A stretch of 30,822 nt of DNA from RGIG990 sp045589455 (GCA_045589455.1 JAZNPC010000056.1:1-30822); one strand, 5' to 3'. Numbered from the stretch's first letter, positions 1 to 8,779 are shown. Notes: a model not told the origin generated them from the sequence alone. Translations and numbers: made by a program.

Positions 1-3000
1 GGCAAGAGTTCCTTCAACAGTAACCTTAATCAATCCACCGCCAAGATTCTGATCATTGCCATCATTTGCACCGCCGTAGGAACCTGGCATATTAGGATTT
101 AGAATTGAACCATACACACCATTTGTGCTCATAGCTAGCTGACCACCATAAGCATAAGCATCTCCATAATATTCACGGGACCAGTCATAACCACCATGTG
201 TATGTCCTGTTACATCAGCATACATAAAGCCAGTTTCCTCAACTGTCATATCACCAGCTACCATTACATCACATCCATAAACAACATTTGTTGTTTGGCG
301 CAAACGGACGCAACCAACAGCTCCCTCATCTTTAACAATTAGATTACCTGAGAATACAAACGGCTTATTAGCTTGGAATACCCATTTGCCTTGAATTATG
401 GCTGTATCCGTTGCTTCATCTGCATCTGCGGCAACAATTGTACCTCCATTATAAAGAAGACCAGCCTTATGTGAGCTGCCTAAGATAGAAGCAAAACCTT
501 TTGGAAGAGTTAATGTTGCTCCTTCTTGAACTGCCAATATGCCTTCATTTGCAAAAACAATTCCATCAACGATCCAATTTTCTCCCTCAGGGATAAGTGT
601 TACCTCATTATGACTTGGGTAATGGTTTATATAATAATTACTTCTAACAACATTATCTATATACAAAATACCATATGCTTCAGCTGTTGTCTTTACAAGG
701 ATTGTTCCTGCTCCGCCTCTGGTATTAGGCACATTTCCTTGAGCATTAAGCTTAGAGCGATCCTTTGCTAGCTTATTGTCTCCTGTTACAACAAGTGAAA
801 TTCTTCCGCCTGAGGAGCGTAGATTATTTGAATTAGCAAGAATTTCACCTTCGCCAGAAATGGTATTTGCCTTTATATAGATTGAGCCTGGTGCTCCACA
901 ATAGTCACTATTCTCCTTCTGAGATTGAGTTGTAATCAAGCCCTCAAGAACAGCATCTCCACCAACAACAAGGTGAACTGCACCGCCACCAGCATTTTCA
1001 GAGCCACTTCCTAGGTTAATTGGCTCATACAAGTCACCATAAACCTTGTCTCCTTTTGATGAACCACCTGCATGAACACCTAGTCCCGCATTATGATAGC
1101 TTTGTTTTCTAGCAAAGCCCTTCAATCGAACATCTATACTTGCAGCAGCTGCTAGAGTTAAATCACCACCAACCGAAACTGCTAAGCGATAGACTTCTGT
1201 GTCTGAATTTTCACTATGTGTCCATATACCAGAATCTATTACTGCATCTCCAGCAATAACAAATTGCTCAAAGCCTAAGTCAGGGAATGTTGTTTGGAAA
1301 GTAACTGCTCCACTATAGTTTGCTTCTTGAGTCCATGAAGCAACAGTATGTGTAGCATCAACATCCCATATACAATTTGCAGTAGAGAAATAACCATCAA
1401 AAAGAATATCTTCACTTGCCAATGGTGTATGACCTAATGACCAATTATGTGGATTTGAAGCCAGACCTTCCTCTGCGGCTACCCATGTATTATAGCCCTT
1501 TGGAGGAACAACATTAGCGATTGTAAGTAGTGAAACTGCAGCATCTGATGCAATGTTATAATAGTTTGTATCTTCAAGTGTAACAATAACTGTAGAATCA
1601 AAATTTATGTCCGTATCAAACAATGGTGTAACAACAACATCTGCATATGTTTCACCTGCAGGAATTATCACAGTTGTTGAAAGCTCCTCATATGTTTGGC
1701 CTGCAACAGCAGTACCGGAAATAGAAATATTAACTACTAAATCATGAGCACTATCACTACGAGAAATTCTGAAGGAACCAGGCACAGCATAGAGCTCATT
1801 TGCATCTGAAAGTTTCTCTATTGAGAGCTCGCCATTATAGAAAACTACGCCTTCCTTAATATCTTCAGTGCCTAACACATTAACTGCATATACAAAGAAA
1901 TCATATGTCTTATCTTTTGGAAGACTTGCTGTTGTTGTATATTCAGTTCCTGCAACTGCTGCTGAAGTAAGAACATTTGTAATTACTGTATCGCCTGACA
2001 CATAAACGACGCCTAGCTCTCCTGTATTCTCTAGAAACTCTACAGAAATTGTATATGTTCCATCATCATTTTCTGTAAAAGCAAGTTCAGAAATTTTTGG
2101 AGGAAATAAATCAACATCCTTCATACGAATGATATTTGAATAAGCATACTTCTTATTCCAAGTTGGATCTGCTGCATATGTTTCCAGTAAATCCTCTGTG
2201 CATTCACTTTCAGAATATACAACGAAATAAGCATCTGTTAACTGTGTTAAATCAACTGTTAAAGTTAATTCCTGTGCAGCACCGGTGCCAACAACTTCCT
2301 GTACTGCAGAAGCAGTAGTCCACTTCTCCTTTACTGCATCACCAATATATCCATTAGATGCTAATGAACATACTTGAGCTGTTACGCCCTCTGGAAATGT
2401 TGCTTCAACGACAAGGCTCATAACAGTAGATGTTTCTGTAGGAAGTACATCTTTAATTACCAAATATTCCTCACCTGTAGAATGACGTGCAGGAATACCT
2501 GCCATATCAATAATCCAGTCTCCGCCATCCTTCTTCATTTGGATAGCACTCTTTGCACTTCCACATGGTGCCTTTCCGCCACTCCAATCCCATACATATC
2601 CACGGAAATTATACCAACCAGCCTTTTCTACAACAAAATCTCCCGTTGCAGGATCAAAATCATAACCAGATTGGTTGCCATGTGTATAAATGACGTTATC
2701 TTCCATCACAACAGCACCGCCATCATCATAGCGCCCCCAAAATGTATATGTGCCTGGCTCAAGATAAATTTCTGCTTCATAACCAAACGTGGTATAATCA
2801 CCCCATTTCCAGGTTGTACCAGAAACTGGATTTAAAATATTCCCAGTACCATTGATACTAGCCATAAGTGTTGTTTCTGTAACATCTAACTTTGTTGCAT
2901 CAGTTATAGATGCAGCTGTCTGAGTCAAATCAGCTGACGAACCAGAATTACAACCATATTTAAATTGTTGAAAGCCTGTTCTATACACTACAGCACTAAC

Positions 3001-3060
3001 TTCTGATATAAAAAATAGCATTAAACACAATGCCATCACCATTTTATTACTTATTTTCAT
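1..3060 (-). CDS. Giant secreted modular protein, N-terminal 1020 codons (C-terminus beyond the left edge)
   Basis: The frame is open from the ATG at 3060 to base 1 without a stop, so at least 1020 residues are encoded and the end is missing. Residues 1-23 form a Sec signal peptide (MKISNKM, hydrophobic core, SEVSA). Residues about 85-155 (YEAEIYLEPGTYTFWGRYDD) resemble a PA14-like ligand-binding beta-sandwich. Residues about 405-515 resemble a Calx-beta repeat (FRISRSDSAHDLVVNISISG, then IPAGETYADVVVTPL). From about 520 on, short glycine-rich strands such as GGGAVHLVVGGDAVLEGLI and GRISLVVTGD suggest a beta-solenoid passenger. The start is supported by AAGGGA about 8 nt upstream and a good promoter. 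It shares the EKLSDA-plus-Calx-beta segment with the 12529-16686 protein. A surface or extracellular adhesin-like role is inferred; the exact function is unknown. Confidence 0.85.
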   Translation of the reverse strand, partial: MKISNKMVMALCLMLFFISEVSAVVYRTGFQQFKYGCNSGSSADLTQTAASITDATKLDVTETTLMASINGTGNILNPVSGTTWKWGDYTTFGYEAEIYLEPGTYTFWGRYDDGGAVVMEDNVIYTHGNQSGYDFDPATGDFVVEKAGWYNFRGYVWDWSGGKAPCGSAKSAIQMKKDGGDWIIDMAGIPARHSTGEEYLVIKDVLPTETSTVMSLVVEATFPEGVTAQVCSLASNGYIGDAVKEKWTTASAVQEVVGTGAAQELTLTVDLTQLTDAYFVVYSESECTEDLLETYAADPTWNKKYAYSNIIRMKDVDLFPPKISELAFTENDDGTYTISVEFLENTGELGVVYVSGDTVITNVLTSAAVAGTEYTTTASLPKDKTYDFFVYAVNVLGTEDIKEGVVFYNGELSIEKLSDANELYAVPGSFRISRSDSAHDLVVNISISGTAVAGQTYEELSTTVIIPAGETYADVVVTPLFDTDINFDSTVIVTLEDTNYYNIASDAAVSLLTIANVVPPKGYNTWVAAEEGLASNPHNWSLGHTPLASEDILFDGYFSTANCIWDVDATHTVASWTQEANYSGAVTFQTTFPDLGFEQFVIAGDAVIDSGIWTHSENSDTEVYRLAVSVGGDLTLAAAASIDVRLKGFARKQSYHNAGLGVHAGGSSKGDKVYGDLYEPINLGSGSENAGGGAVHLVVGGDAVLEGLITTQSQKENSDYCGAPGSIYIKANTISGEGEILANSNNLRSSGGRISLVVTGDNKLAKDRSKLNAQGNVPNTRGGAGTILVKTTAEAYGILYIDNVVRSNYYINHYPSHNEVTLIPEGENWIVDGIVFANEGILAVQEGATLTLPKGFASILGSSHKAGLLYNGGTIVAADADEATDTAIIQGKWVFQANKPFVFSGNLIVKDEGAVGCVRLRQTTNVVYGCDVMVAGDMTVEETGFMYADVTGHTHGGYDWSREYYGDAYAYGGQLAMSTNGVYGSILNPNMPGSYGGANDGNDQNLGGGLIKVTVEGTLA

Positions 3061-3114
3061 ATGTATATTTCCCTTATAAAATGAAATAATTAAATTTCCA
3101 AATTGGTAATGTAT

Positions 3115-3143
3115 ATTTTATACCTACAGAAGCAATCCGTCAA
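3115..3143 (-). promoter_or_regulatory. Sigma-70-like promoter of the giant secreted protein gene
   Basis: On the minus strand TTGACG (3143-3138) is followed after 17 bp by TAAAAT (3120-3115). It predicts a leader of about 50 nt before the ATG at 3060. Spacing and motifs match the other promoters in this window. Confidence 0.7.
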
Positions 3144-3272
3144 TAAATATCAGTAGTTTGGCACTGCTTTACAAATATTTGGCACAAAAACACAAAAATA
3201 CCAGCAATCTGCAATCAGCAATCAAGGTCATTTAATTATCTAAGCTATTAACAACAAACTATTAACAAATGC

Positions 3273-3304
3273 AAAAAGCGCCGACCAATAGGCCGACGCT
3301 TTTT
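3273..3304 (-). terminator. Rho-independent terminator after the pseudopilin gene
   Basis: A 14-bp stem (AAAAAGCGTCGGCC on the minus strand) closes a 4-nt loop. Two positions are G-U wobbles only in the minus-strand RNA and are mismatches on the plus strand, which fixes the direction. The stem ends in a T-run and lies 26 nt past the pseudopilin stop. Confidence 0.85.
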
Positions 3305-3329
3305 ATAAATATTTTAAGCTTAGCAAAAA

Positions 3330-4019
3330 TTAGAATTCTGATTCTTCAGCTGCATCAAACTTTGCTTCAACAACTTCAACGATTTCAGAAACATTTGTTG
3401 CACCATTCATGAAAACAACATCTGTCAAATCGCTAGCCTTAACATCCTTGAAAGCGCCACCCTTTGTAACGAATACAACACTATCATCACCGCAAGGCTT
3501 AATTTCTCCATCAAGCTTCTCTTCCCAATCAGTAGGATTAGAAGTATCTTCAACCTTTAGCTCGCTCTCACTAAGATTCTTTAGGTTACGTGTGTAGATA
3601 AAAGGAAGCTCATCTGGTGCTCCACCAATACCAGCAAGCATACTCCAAACAACGCCCTTATTCTTGATATCTTCGATATCCTTTGCAGCTGGAACGCCAC
3701 CACCTGTAAATGTAGCAGGGCTCAACTTAACAATACCCTTATCCAATAGTGCATAGAAGTAGGCATTAGAATCTGAATACTTACCCTTATTTGGCCAAAC
3801 CTCACCAGCGCCCTGTGCGTCACGTTCAATATTAGCCTTAATAATAGCCAGAACAATGTTCTTACCACTGTTACCAAGCTTTGTTCCCTGTGCAGAACCT
3901 AGGGCACCCTGAATTGCTGGGAATAGCAATCCTGCCAAAATACCAATAATAGCAATAACAACAAGCAATTCGATAAGTGTGAATGCTGAACGTTTTACTT
4001 TTTGATTTGTTTTTTTCAT
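3330..4019 (-). CDS. Type II secretion/type IV pilin-like pseudopilin (prepilin-type N-methylation signal)
   Basis: The 229-residue product starts with a short basic leader (MKKTNQKVKRSA), then FTLIELLVVIAIIGILAGLLFPAIQ. This is the class III prepilin signature: cleavage is expected after Ala12, Phe13 becomes the methylated N-terminus, and Glu17 is the conserved +5 glutamate. The rest is a soluble domain of about 190 residues ending in an acidic stretch (AKFDAAEESEF). The start is supported by AAGAAGG ten nt upstream. It has its own promoter and terminator, and no T2SS or pilus assembly gene is nearby, so it is an orphan pseudopilin as is common in PVC bacteria. The H-X9-DG motif of planctomycete DUF1559 proteins is not seen. 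Whether it is assembled into a fibre or is a membrane-anchored surface protein cannot be told. Confidence 0.88.
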   Translation of the reverse strand: MKKTNQKVKRSAFTLIELLVVIAIIGILAGLLFPAIQGALGSAQGTKLGNSGKNIVLAIIKANIERDAQGAGEVWPNKGKYSDSNAYFYALLDKGIVKLSPATFTGGGVPAAKDIEDIKNKGVVWSMLAGIGGAPDELPFIYTRNLKNLSESELKVEDTSNPTDWEEKLDGEIKPCGDDSVVFVTKGGAFKDVKASDLTDVVFMNGATNVSEIVEVVEAKFDAAEESEF

Positions 4020-4091
4020 AATTATTTTACCTTCTTGATTAATTAGTTAAAGCCTTACTCAGCGTATTACCTACCCGAGTTAACACTTAAA

Positions 4092-4120
4092 AGTATCCCA
4101 TACAATGGCAAGATAGTCAA
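4092..4120 (-). promoter_or_regulatory. Sigma-70-like promoter of the pseudopilin gene
   Basis: TTGACT (4120-4115) and GATACT (4097-4092) are separated by 17 bp on the minus strand, giving a leader of roughly 65 nt. The -10 is a 4/6 match. Confidence 0.65.
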
Positions 4121-4231
4121 GCGCTAATTTTGTTTTTTTAAAGTTTTTTGTTTTAAATATTAATGAAAATATTTAGCAATGTTTTTGCTATTTGGCGTCT
4201 AATCATCTGTTAAAGAGAAATATTAAATAAG

Positions 4232-4262
4232 AAAAAGGGAGCAAGACCGAAATCCTACTCCC
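4232..4262 (-). terminator. Rho-independent terminator after pgk (UUCG tetraloop)
   Basis: The minus-strand RNA forms an 11-bp stem starting GGGAGUAGGAU around a UUCG loop, with G-U pairs, followed by UUUUUC. It lies 31 nt beyond the pgk stop. Confidence 0.88.
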
Positions 4263-4293
4263 CATTCTCAAATATTTATGCTATAAGCAAAAA

Positions 4294-5559
4294 TTATTTG
4301 TCATCTAGTGCTGCACAGCCTGGAAGCTCTTTGCCCTCTAGGAACTCTAGAGAAGCACCGCCACCTGTTGAGATGTGGCTCATCTTTGCTGCCTGGCCAG
4401 ACTTCTTAACAGCGCTAACAGAATCACCACCACCGATGATTGAGATACCACCATTTTCCTTAACAGCAGCAACAGCCTCGCAAACGCCGAATGTACCTGC
4501 TGAGAATGCCTTCATCTCGAAGCAGCCCATAGGACCATTCCATACAACTGTCTTTGCAGACTTAACAGCGTCGCTATATAGCTTTGTTGTTTCTGGACCA
4601 ATATCTAGACCCATCCAACCCTCTGGGATGTTCTGGACAACTACCTGTGTATTTGCCTCAGCATCGAACTTGTCTGCTGCTACGTTGTCAACTGGTAGTA
4701 GGAACTTAACACCACGGTCTTCTGCAAGCTTTAGCATTTCCTTTGCATAATCTAGCTGATCTAGCTCGCAAAGAGAATTACCAACCTCATAGCCCTGTGC
4801 CTTTAGGAAAGTATAAGCCATACCACCACCGATGATTAGAGTGTCAACCTTCTGAAGAAGATTGCGTACTACTGCTAGCTTATCAGAAACCTTTGCACCA
4901 CCAAGGATAGCTGCGAATGGACGAACTGGATTCTCAACAGCAGAACCCAAATACTCTAGCTCCTTCTCCATTAAGAAGCCAGCAACGCACTGACCGCCCT
5001 TTGCCTTGATGTACTTGCAGATAGATGCTGTAGAAGCATGGTCACGATGTGCAGTACCAAAAGCGTCATTAACATAAACCTCACCATAAGAAGCTAGCTT
5101 CTCAGCCATTGCCTGCTTTGCAGCCTTTAGCTCTGCCTTCTTTGCAGCCAACTCCTCATCAGTCATATCGTCTGTCTTCTTAACCTTACCCTGCTCTGCC
5201 TTGTAGAAGCGGGTATTCTCTAGCATTAGAACCTCACCTGGCTGTAGAGCCTCTGCCTGAGCTGTTGCCTCCTGGCAATCCTCAGCAAACTTAACCTGCT
5301 GAGCTAGGCATGCGGATAGGCGCTCTGCTACCGGACGAAGAGAGAAATCTGCCTCATAGCCCTTGCCTTTTGGACGGCCAAGGTGAGACATTAGTACTAG
5401 ACTTGCGCCCTGCTCTAGAATGTACTTGATTGAAGGAAGTGCTGCCTGGATACGTGTGTCATCAGAAATAACGCCTTCCTTGATAGGTACGTTAAAATCT
5501 ACGCGCATTACAACCTTACGACCCTTTAAATCGATATCACGGATTGTTTTCTTATTCAT
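4294..5559 (-). CDS. pgk: Phosphoglycerate kinase
   Basis: This 421-residue protein transfers phosphate from 1,3-bisphosphoglycerate to ADP in cytoplasmic glycolysis. Family motifs are clear: RVDFNVP at 19-25, SHLGRPKG near 58-65, YVNDAFGTAHRDHAS at 162-176, a GGAKVSDK segment and the C-terminal GGGASLEFLEGKELPG. After LENTRFYKAEQG (114-124) there is a lysine/alanine-rich helical insertion of about 25 residues (KKTDDMTDEELAAKKAE...) that makes the protein longer than the usual 390-400 aa. The start MNKKTIRD has an AAGAGA-type Shine-Dalgarno. It follows gap by 112 nt, but a strong hairpin lies between them, so its expression may depend on readthrough or on a weak promoter not resolved here. 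Confidence 0.97.
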   Translation of the reverse strand: MNKKTIRDIDLKGRKVVMRVDFNVPIKEGVISDDTRIQAALPSIKYILEQGASLVLMSHLGRPKGKGYEADFSLRPVAERLSACLAQQVKFAEDCQEATAQAEALQPGEVLMLENTRFYKAEQGKVKKTDDMTDEELAAKKAELKAAKQAMAEKLASYGEVYVNDAFGTAHRDHASTASICKYIKAKGGQCVAGFLMEKELEYLGSAVENPVRPFAAILGGAKVSDKLAVVRNLLQKVDTLIIGGGMAYTFLKAQGYEVGNSLCELDQLDYAKEMLKLAEDRGVKFLLPVDNVAADKFDAEANTQVVVQNIPEGWMGLDIGPETTKLYSDAVKSAKTVVWNGPMGCFEMKAFSAGTFGVCEAVAAVKENGGISIIGGGDSVSAVKKSGQAAKMSHISTGGGASLEFLEGKELPGCAALDDK

Positions 5560-5610
5560 TTCTTGTCTCTTTTCCGGAATTTTATTGTTATTATTCTATA
5601 TTATTAAAAC

Positions 5611-5651
5611 AAAAAAGCCTGGGTGTGGCAGAGTGCCACACCACAAGCCTT
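5611..5651 (-). terminator. Terminator-like hairpin between gap and pgk
   Basis: On the minus strand GGTGTGGCA pairs perfectly with TGCCACACC around a CTC loop. The stem extends by eight more pairs past one bulged base, and a T-run follows (5614-5608). It lies just after the gap stop and before pgk, so it may end or attenuate gap transcripts. Confidence 0.8.
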
Positions 5652-5671
5652 ATAGCATGTTAGCAACAAGC

Positions 5672-6673
5672 TTACTTGCTGATAACGCGAGCCATCTCTA
5701 GAACCTTGTTAGAATAGCCCCACTCGTTATCGTACCATGAGCATACCTTAACGAATGTACCATCTAGTGCGATACCTGCCTTCTCATCGAAGATAGATGT
5801 ACGTGCATCGCCACGGAAGTCTGTAGAAACTACAGCCTCGTTTGTGTAGCCTAGAACGCCCTTTAGCTCACCCTCAGAAGCAGCCTTCATTGCAGCACAA
5901 ATCTCTGCATAAGAAGCTTCCTTGTTTAGCTCAACTGTTAGGTCAACGAAAGAAACGTCAGATGTTGGAACGCGAACAGACATACCTGTTAGCTTACCAT
6001 TTAGCTCTGGAAGAACCTTACCTACAGCCTTAGCAGCACCTGTTGAAGATGGGATCATATTCTCTAGGATACCACGGCCACCGCGCCAATCCTTCTTAGA
6101 AGGACCGTCAACTGTCTTCTGTGTAGCAGTTGCAGCATGGATTGTTGTCATTAGACCGCGCTTGATGCCGAATGCATCGTTTAGAACCTTAGAGATAGGA
6201 GCTAGGCAGTTTGTTGTGCAAGATGCGTTAGAAATGATATCCTGACCAGCATATGTTGTGTGGTTTACGCCATAAACGAACATAGGTGTTGCGTCCTTTG
6301 AAGGAGCAGACATGATAACCTTCTTAGCACCAGCTGTGATGTGAGCGCGAGCTGTCTCGTCTGTTAGGAAGAAGCCTGTTGACTCAACAACAACATCTGC
6401 ACCAACCTCATTCCACTTTAGGTTAGCAGGATCCTTCTCAGCTGTGATGCGGATCTTCTTGCCGTTAACAACTAGAGCGCCATCTTCTACAGCAACATCG
6501 CCCTTGAAGATACCATGAACAGAGTCATAGCGAAGCATATATGCTAGGTAATCTGGATCTAGAAGGTCATTGATACCTACGATCTCGATATCGTTAGCAA
6601 AGTTTTCGATTGCAGCGCGGAATACCATACGACCGATGCGGCCGAATCCGTTAATACCAACTTTAATAGACAT
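5672..6673 (-). CDS. gap: Glyceraldehyde-3-phosphate dehydrogenase, type I
   Basis: The 333-residue enzyme oxidises glyceraldehyde-3-phosphate to 1,3-bisphosphoglycerate with NAD+. It shows the Rossmann motif NGFGRIGR (8-15), an acidic Asp36 in GINDLLD that favours NAD over NADP, the catalytic Cys152 in NASCTTNC, and the substrate-loop segment STGAAKAVGKVLPEL; it ends with WYDNEWGYSNKVLEM. Length is normal. GGAG lies 8 nt before the ATG. It is preceded by a strong promoter and a leader of about 130 nt with a compact GC-rich structure, and is followed by pgk, the next glycolytic enzyme. Confidence 0.98.
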   Translation of the reverse strand: MSIKVGINGFGRIGRMVFRAAIENFANDIEIVGINDLLDPDYLAYMLRYDSVHGIFKGDVAVEDGALVVNGKKIRITAEKDPANLKWNEVGADVVVESTGFFLTDETARAHITAGAKKVIMSAPSKDATPMFVYGVNHTTYAGQDIISNASCTTNCLAPISKVLNDAFGIKRGLMTTIHAATATQKTVDGPSKKDWRGGRGILENMIPSSTGAAKAVGKVLPELNGKLTGMSVRVPTSDVSFVDLTVELNKEASYAEICAAMKAASEGELKGVLGYTNEAVVSTDFRGDARTSIFDEKAGIALDGTFVKVCSWYDNEWGYSNKVLEMARVISK

Positions 6674-6746
6674 TTTATTTTCTCCAAACGTTAATTACTA
6701 ATTTGTTTTGATTAATATTTATTGTTTTGGTTTGAGTCAGTTTGGG

Positions 6747-6796
6747 TGGCATCCATCCGGAAGTCCCTTAGCGCGGGGTACACCCGGACGCCTCAA
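6747..6796 (-). ncRNA. Candidate structured 5' leader RNA of gap
   Basis: A GC-rich island of about 50 nt sits in otherwise AT-rich leader sequence, immediately after the predicted transcription start. GGCGUCC (6792-6786) can pair with GGAUGCC (6754-6748) over 7 bp. Alternatively GUCCGG pairs with CCGGAU, leaving GGC/GCC outside a 4-nt bulge. The two folds exclude each other because of the direct repeat GGATGGATG. Inside, CCC and GGG can also pair. I do not recognise an Rfam family; a riboswitch, protein-binding leader or stability element are all possible. Confidence 0.45.
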
Positions 6797-6813
6797 AAAA
6801 AACAATGCACAAT

Positions 6814-6842
6814 ATTTTATTCTTTTGGTTAGTAATAGTCAA
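6814..6842 (-). promoter_or_regulatory. Strong sigma-70-like promoter of gap
   Basis: TTGACT (6842-6837), a 17-bp spacer and TAAAAT (6819-6814) on the minus strand. The start would fall near 6805, so the whole GC-rich leader element is transcribed. Confidence 0.78.
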
Positions 6843-7155
6843 GCGGAAAAGGTGCAATAGATATTTTTATACTGATTTATTTTTTTAACGAAAAAACAAG
6901 TAAAAAACACTATTAAACACAAATTCTTAAATTGAAATGCTCAAATTGAAAAAATATCCATAAACAACGTAAAAGCGTGGTAGCGAAAGTGACGGATAAA
7001 AATGCAAACTCTTTGATAGATTAACAAAATTTATCAACGCTTCACACCAACACAATTTTAACGACTATCACGCAAATTTTACTATCCTATTCTAATGCGC
7101 GATAACGCACATGCATACAACTATAGATATCAATCGTCTTATCTATAAATTCGGT
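6843..7155. other. AT-rich intergenic stretch without a recognisable gene
   Basis: About 310 nt between the gap promoter and the phosphoglycerol transferase stop. I see no ORF, RNA gene or clear terminator. The only structure is a 6-bp hairpin TGTGCG-TTAT-CGCGCA (minus strand, about 7096-7111) followed by TTAGAAT, a weak terminator candidate. Confidence 0.5.
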
Positions 7156-8664
7156 TTACGGGAACTCTCGCATATAAAAGTCTGATGGTTTAGATAATTC
7201 TAAATTAAATTCATCATACCCCAGTTCTTCACACAATGTTGCTCGTCCAGAATACAAATCAGTTCCTAAACCAAGCCTTGAGTTTTCAATATTAAATCCC
7301 ATTGCAGATAGTATTGTAGGGAATACATCCAATGATGTATAATCCCTATTCCTTTTCTCTTTAGTTTGAACCGCAGAATTTATAAATATACAAAGCATCT
7401 TTCTACGGATTCCTGGCTTATATTCATCTATTAAAGCAGTATCCATTCTATGATGATCGCCAGTAATAACTATTGTTGTATTTTCCCAAAATGGTTGTGT
7501 TTTACACCACTCTATAAAATCAGCAACTTGACGATCAGCGCAAGAAACAACATTTGCCGTCTTTGCTTGATATTCGTCTTTACATAGATTACAAACATAA
7601 CCTTCTTTATGATGTGTATCAACCGTTAAAAAAGTTAAATTAAATGGATTACCAGTTTCACTTAATCTTGTAGCTTCTCTCTTTGCTATTTCATAGAGAT
7701 ATTCATCTTCAAAACCCCACCAAACTTTGTAGTCCTCTGGTATATCTCCACGTTCTAAAGCAACACCATAATCATACACAAAATAATTGCCATGTTGTTC
7801 AAAGAAAGAACGACGACCACCAAAATCTGCATCTGAACCACACAAGAAAACCTGCTGATATCCATAGCCTTTTAAAACATCTCCTAGAGAGGTTAATCCT
7901 GAAGCAAAATATTTTCGTTCACTCATTAAATTTCCATCTATAGGAAATGAAAATGGTACACCAGAATGAAATGCTAACAATGCAGCAATAGTCCACTCCG
8001 CATGAGCCGTTCTTAATATCCCTCCAATACTCCCTTCTACAGAAAATGTGTCATTTTCTAAAGCAAGGCGAGTTAAATTTGGTATACAATTATATTCCAA
8101 GCAACCACCCACATTTGTAGATGCATATGATGTCTCCATACTTTCCATCACAATGTGTATTAAATTATGTGTTTTACTTGAGGCAGAAACAACCCCTGAG
8201 GCATTAGGTGAAACATATTCTTTTTCATAAATAAGTGTTCGCTCTTTTCTGGTTTCCAAAAACTTATTAACACCCATTTTGTAATAAGCCTCATGCAAAA
8301 TCAAAACAAAAGCTGTGCTTACTAATATAAACATTAAACAGCGAACAATAAAAAAGAATCTTGGTTGATTTATCTTATTTGATATATTAGACAAAATTTT
8401 TTTTGAAAATTTATTAGGAGTAATAAATATAAATAAAATTCCTAATAATAAAACACAAACACCTATTTTGGGGAAACACGCCATCATACCTTCTTTAATT
8501 GATTCTCCACCTGTTCCTTTCATAGGAGACAATAAAGTAAAAAGAAAAGCCTCAAATCCCACAACATAGGACGAAAGATACCATTTTAGACCCCAATAAC
8601 AAGAAATGGTTAAAGTAGCCAAGAAAAAAATAAATATATAATATATGCGAATAAGATGTTTCAT
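7156..8664 (-). CDS. OpgB/LTA-synthase-like phosphoglycerol transferase (sulfatase-fold, membrane anchored)
   Basis: The 502-residue protein has membrane helices near 5-31, 66-82 and 103-124, then a periplasmic alkaline-phosphatase/sulfatase-fold domain. Likely metal and catalytic residues are Glu174 (HIVMESMETSY), a threonine in RTAHAEWTIAALLAFHSGVP (219-238; Thr219 or Thr225), His351/352 in VDTHHKEG and Asp403-His404 in TGDHHR. The WTIAALLAF..GVP segment resembles OpgB (MdoB) more than Gram-positive LtaS. Such enzymes move phosphoglycerol from phosphatidylglycerol to periplasmic glucans or surface glycans; the acceptor here is unknown. Two cysteines at 358 and 361 (CNLC) could form a disulfide. 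The start has only AGAGAG directly adjacent, so initiation may be weak. It lies downstream of an esterase and an LPS acyltransferase, which fits envelope decoration. Confidence 0.85.
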   Translation of the reverse strand: MKHLIRIYYIFIFFLATLTISCYWGLKWYLSSYVVGFEAFLFTLLSPMKGTGGESIKEGMMACFPKIGVCVLLLGILFIFITPNKFSKKILSNISNKINQPRFFFIVRCLMFILVSTAFVLILHEAYYKMGVNKFLETRKERTLIYEKEYVSPNASGVVSASSKTHNLIHIVMESMETSYASTNVGGCLEYNCIPNLTRLALENDTFSVEGSIGGILRTAHAEWTIAALLAFHSGVPFSFPIDGNLMSERKYFASGLTSLGDVLKGYGYQQVFLCGSDADFGGRRSFFEQHGNYFVYDYGVALERGDIPEDYKVWWGFEDEYLYEIAKREATRLSETGNPFNLTFLTVDTHHKEGYVCNLCKDEYQAKTANVVSCADRQVADFIEWCKTQPFWENTTIVITGDHHRMDTALIDEYKPGIRRKMLCIFINSAVQTKEKRNRDYTSLDVFPTILSAMGFNIENSRLGLGTDLYSGRATLCEELGYDEFNLELSKPSDFYMREFP

Positions 8665-8723
8665 CTCTCTTACAACCCAAATATTAGAATTATCTTGTTT
8701 ATAGCATAAATAAAATAAATAAT

Positions 8724-8768
8724 AAAAGGATTTCTTCAGAATATTATTGAATAAAAGAAAGAAATCCT
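8724..8768 (-). terminator. Terminator after the sialate esterase gene
   Basis: A perfect 10-bp inverted repeat AGGATTTCTT / AAGAAATCCT around a 22-nt loop, followed on the minus strand by TTTTATTATTT, 12 nt beyond the stop. Confidence 0.7.
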
Positions 8769-8779
8769 ATCATGAGTTA

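Noticed and set aside
2374..2835. 153-codon plus-strand ORF
   Set aside because: It is antisense to the giant secreted protein, whose minus frame has a signal peptide and domain matches.
7096..7111. Terminator after the phosphoglycerol transferase gene
   Set aside because: The hairpin has only 6 bp and no clear T-run; kept as a weak remark only.
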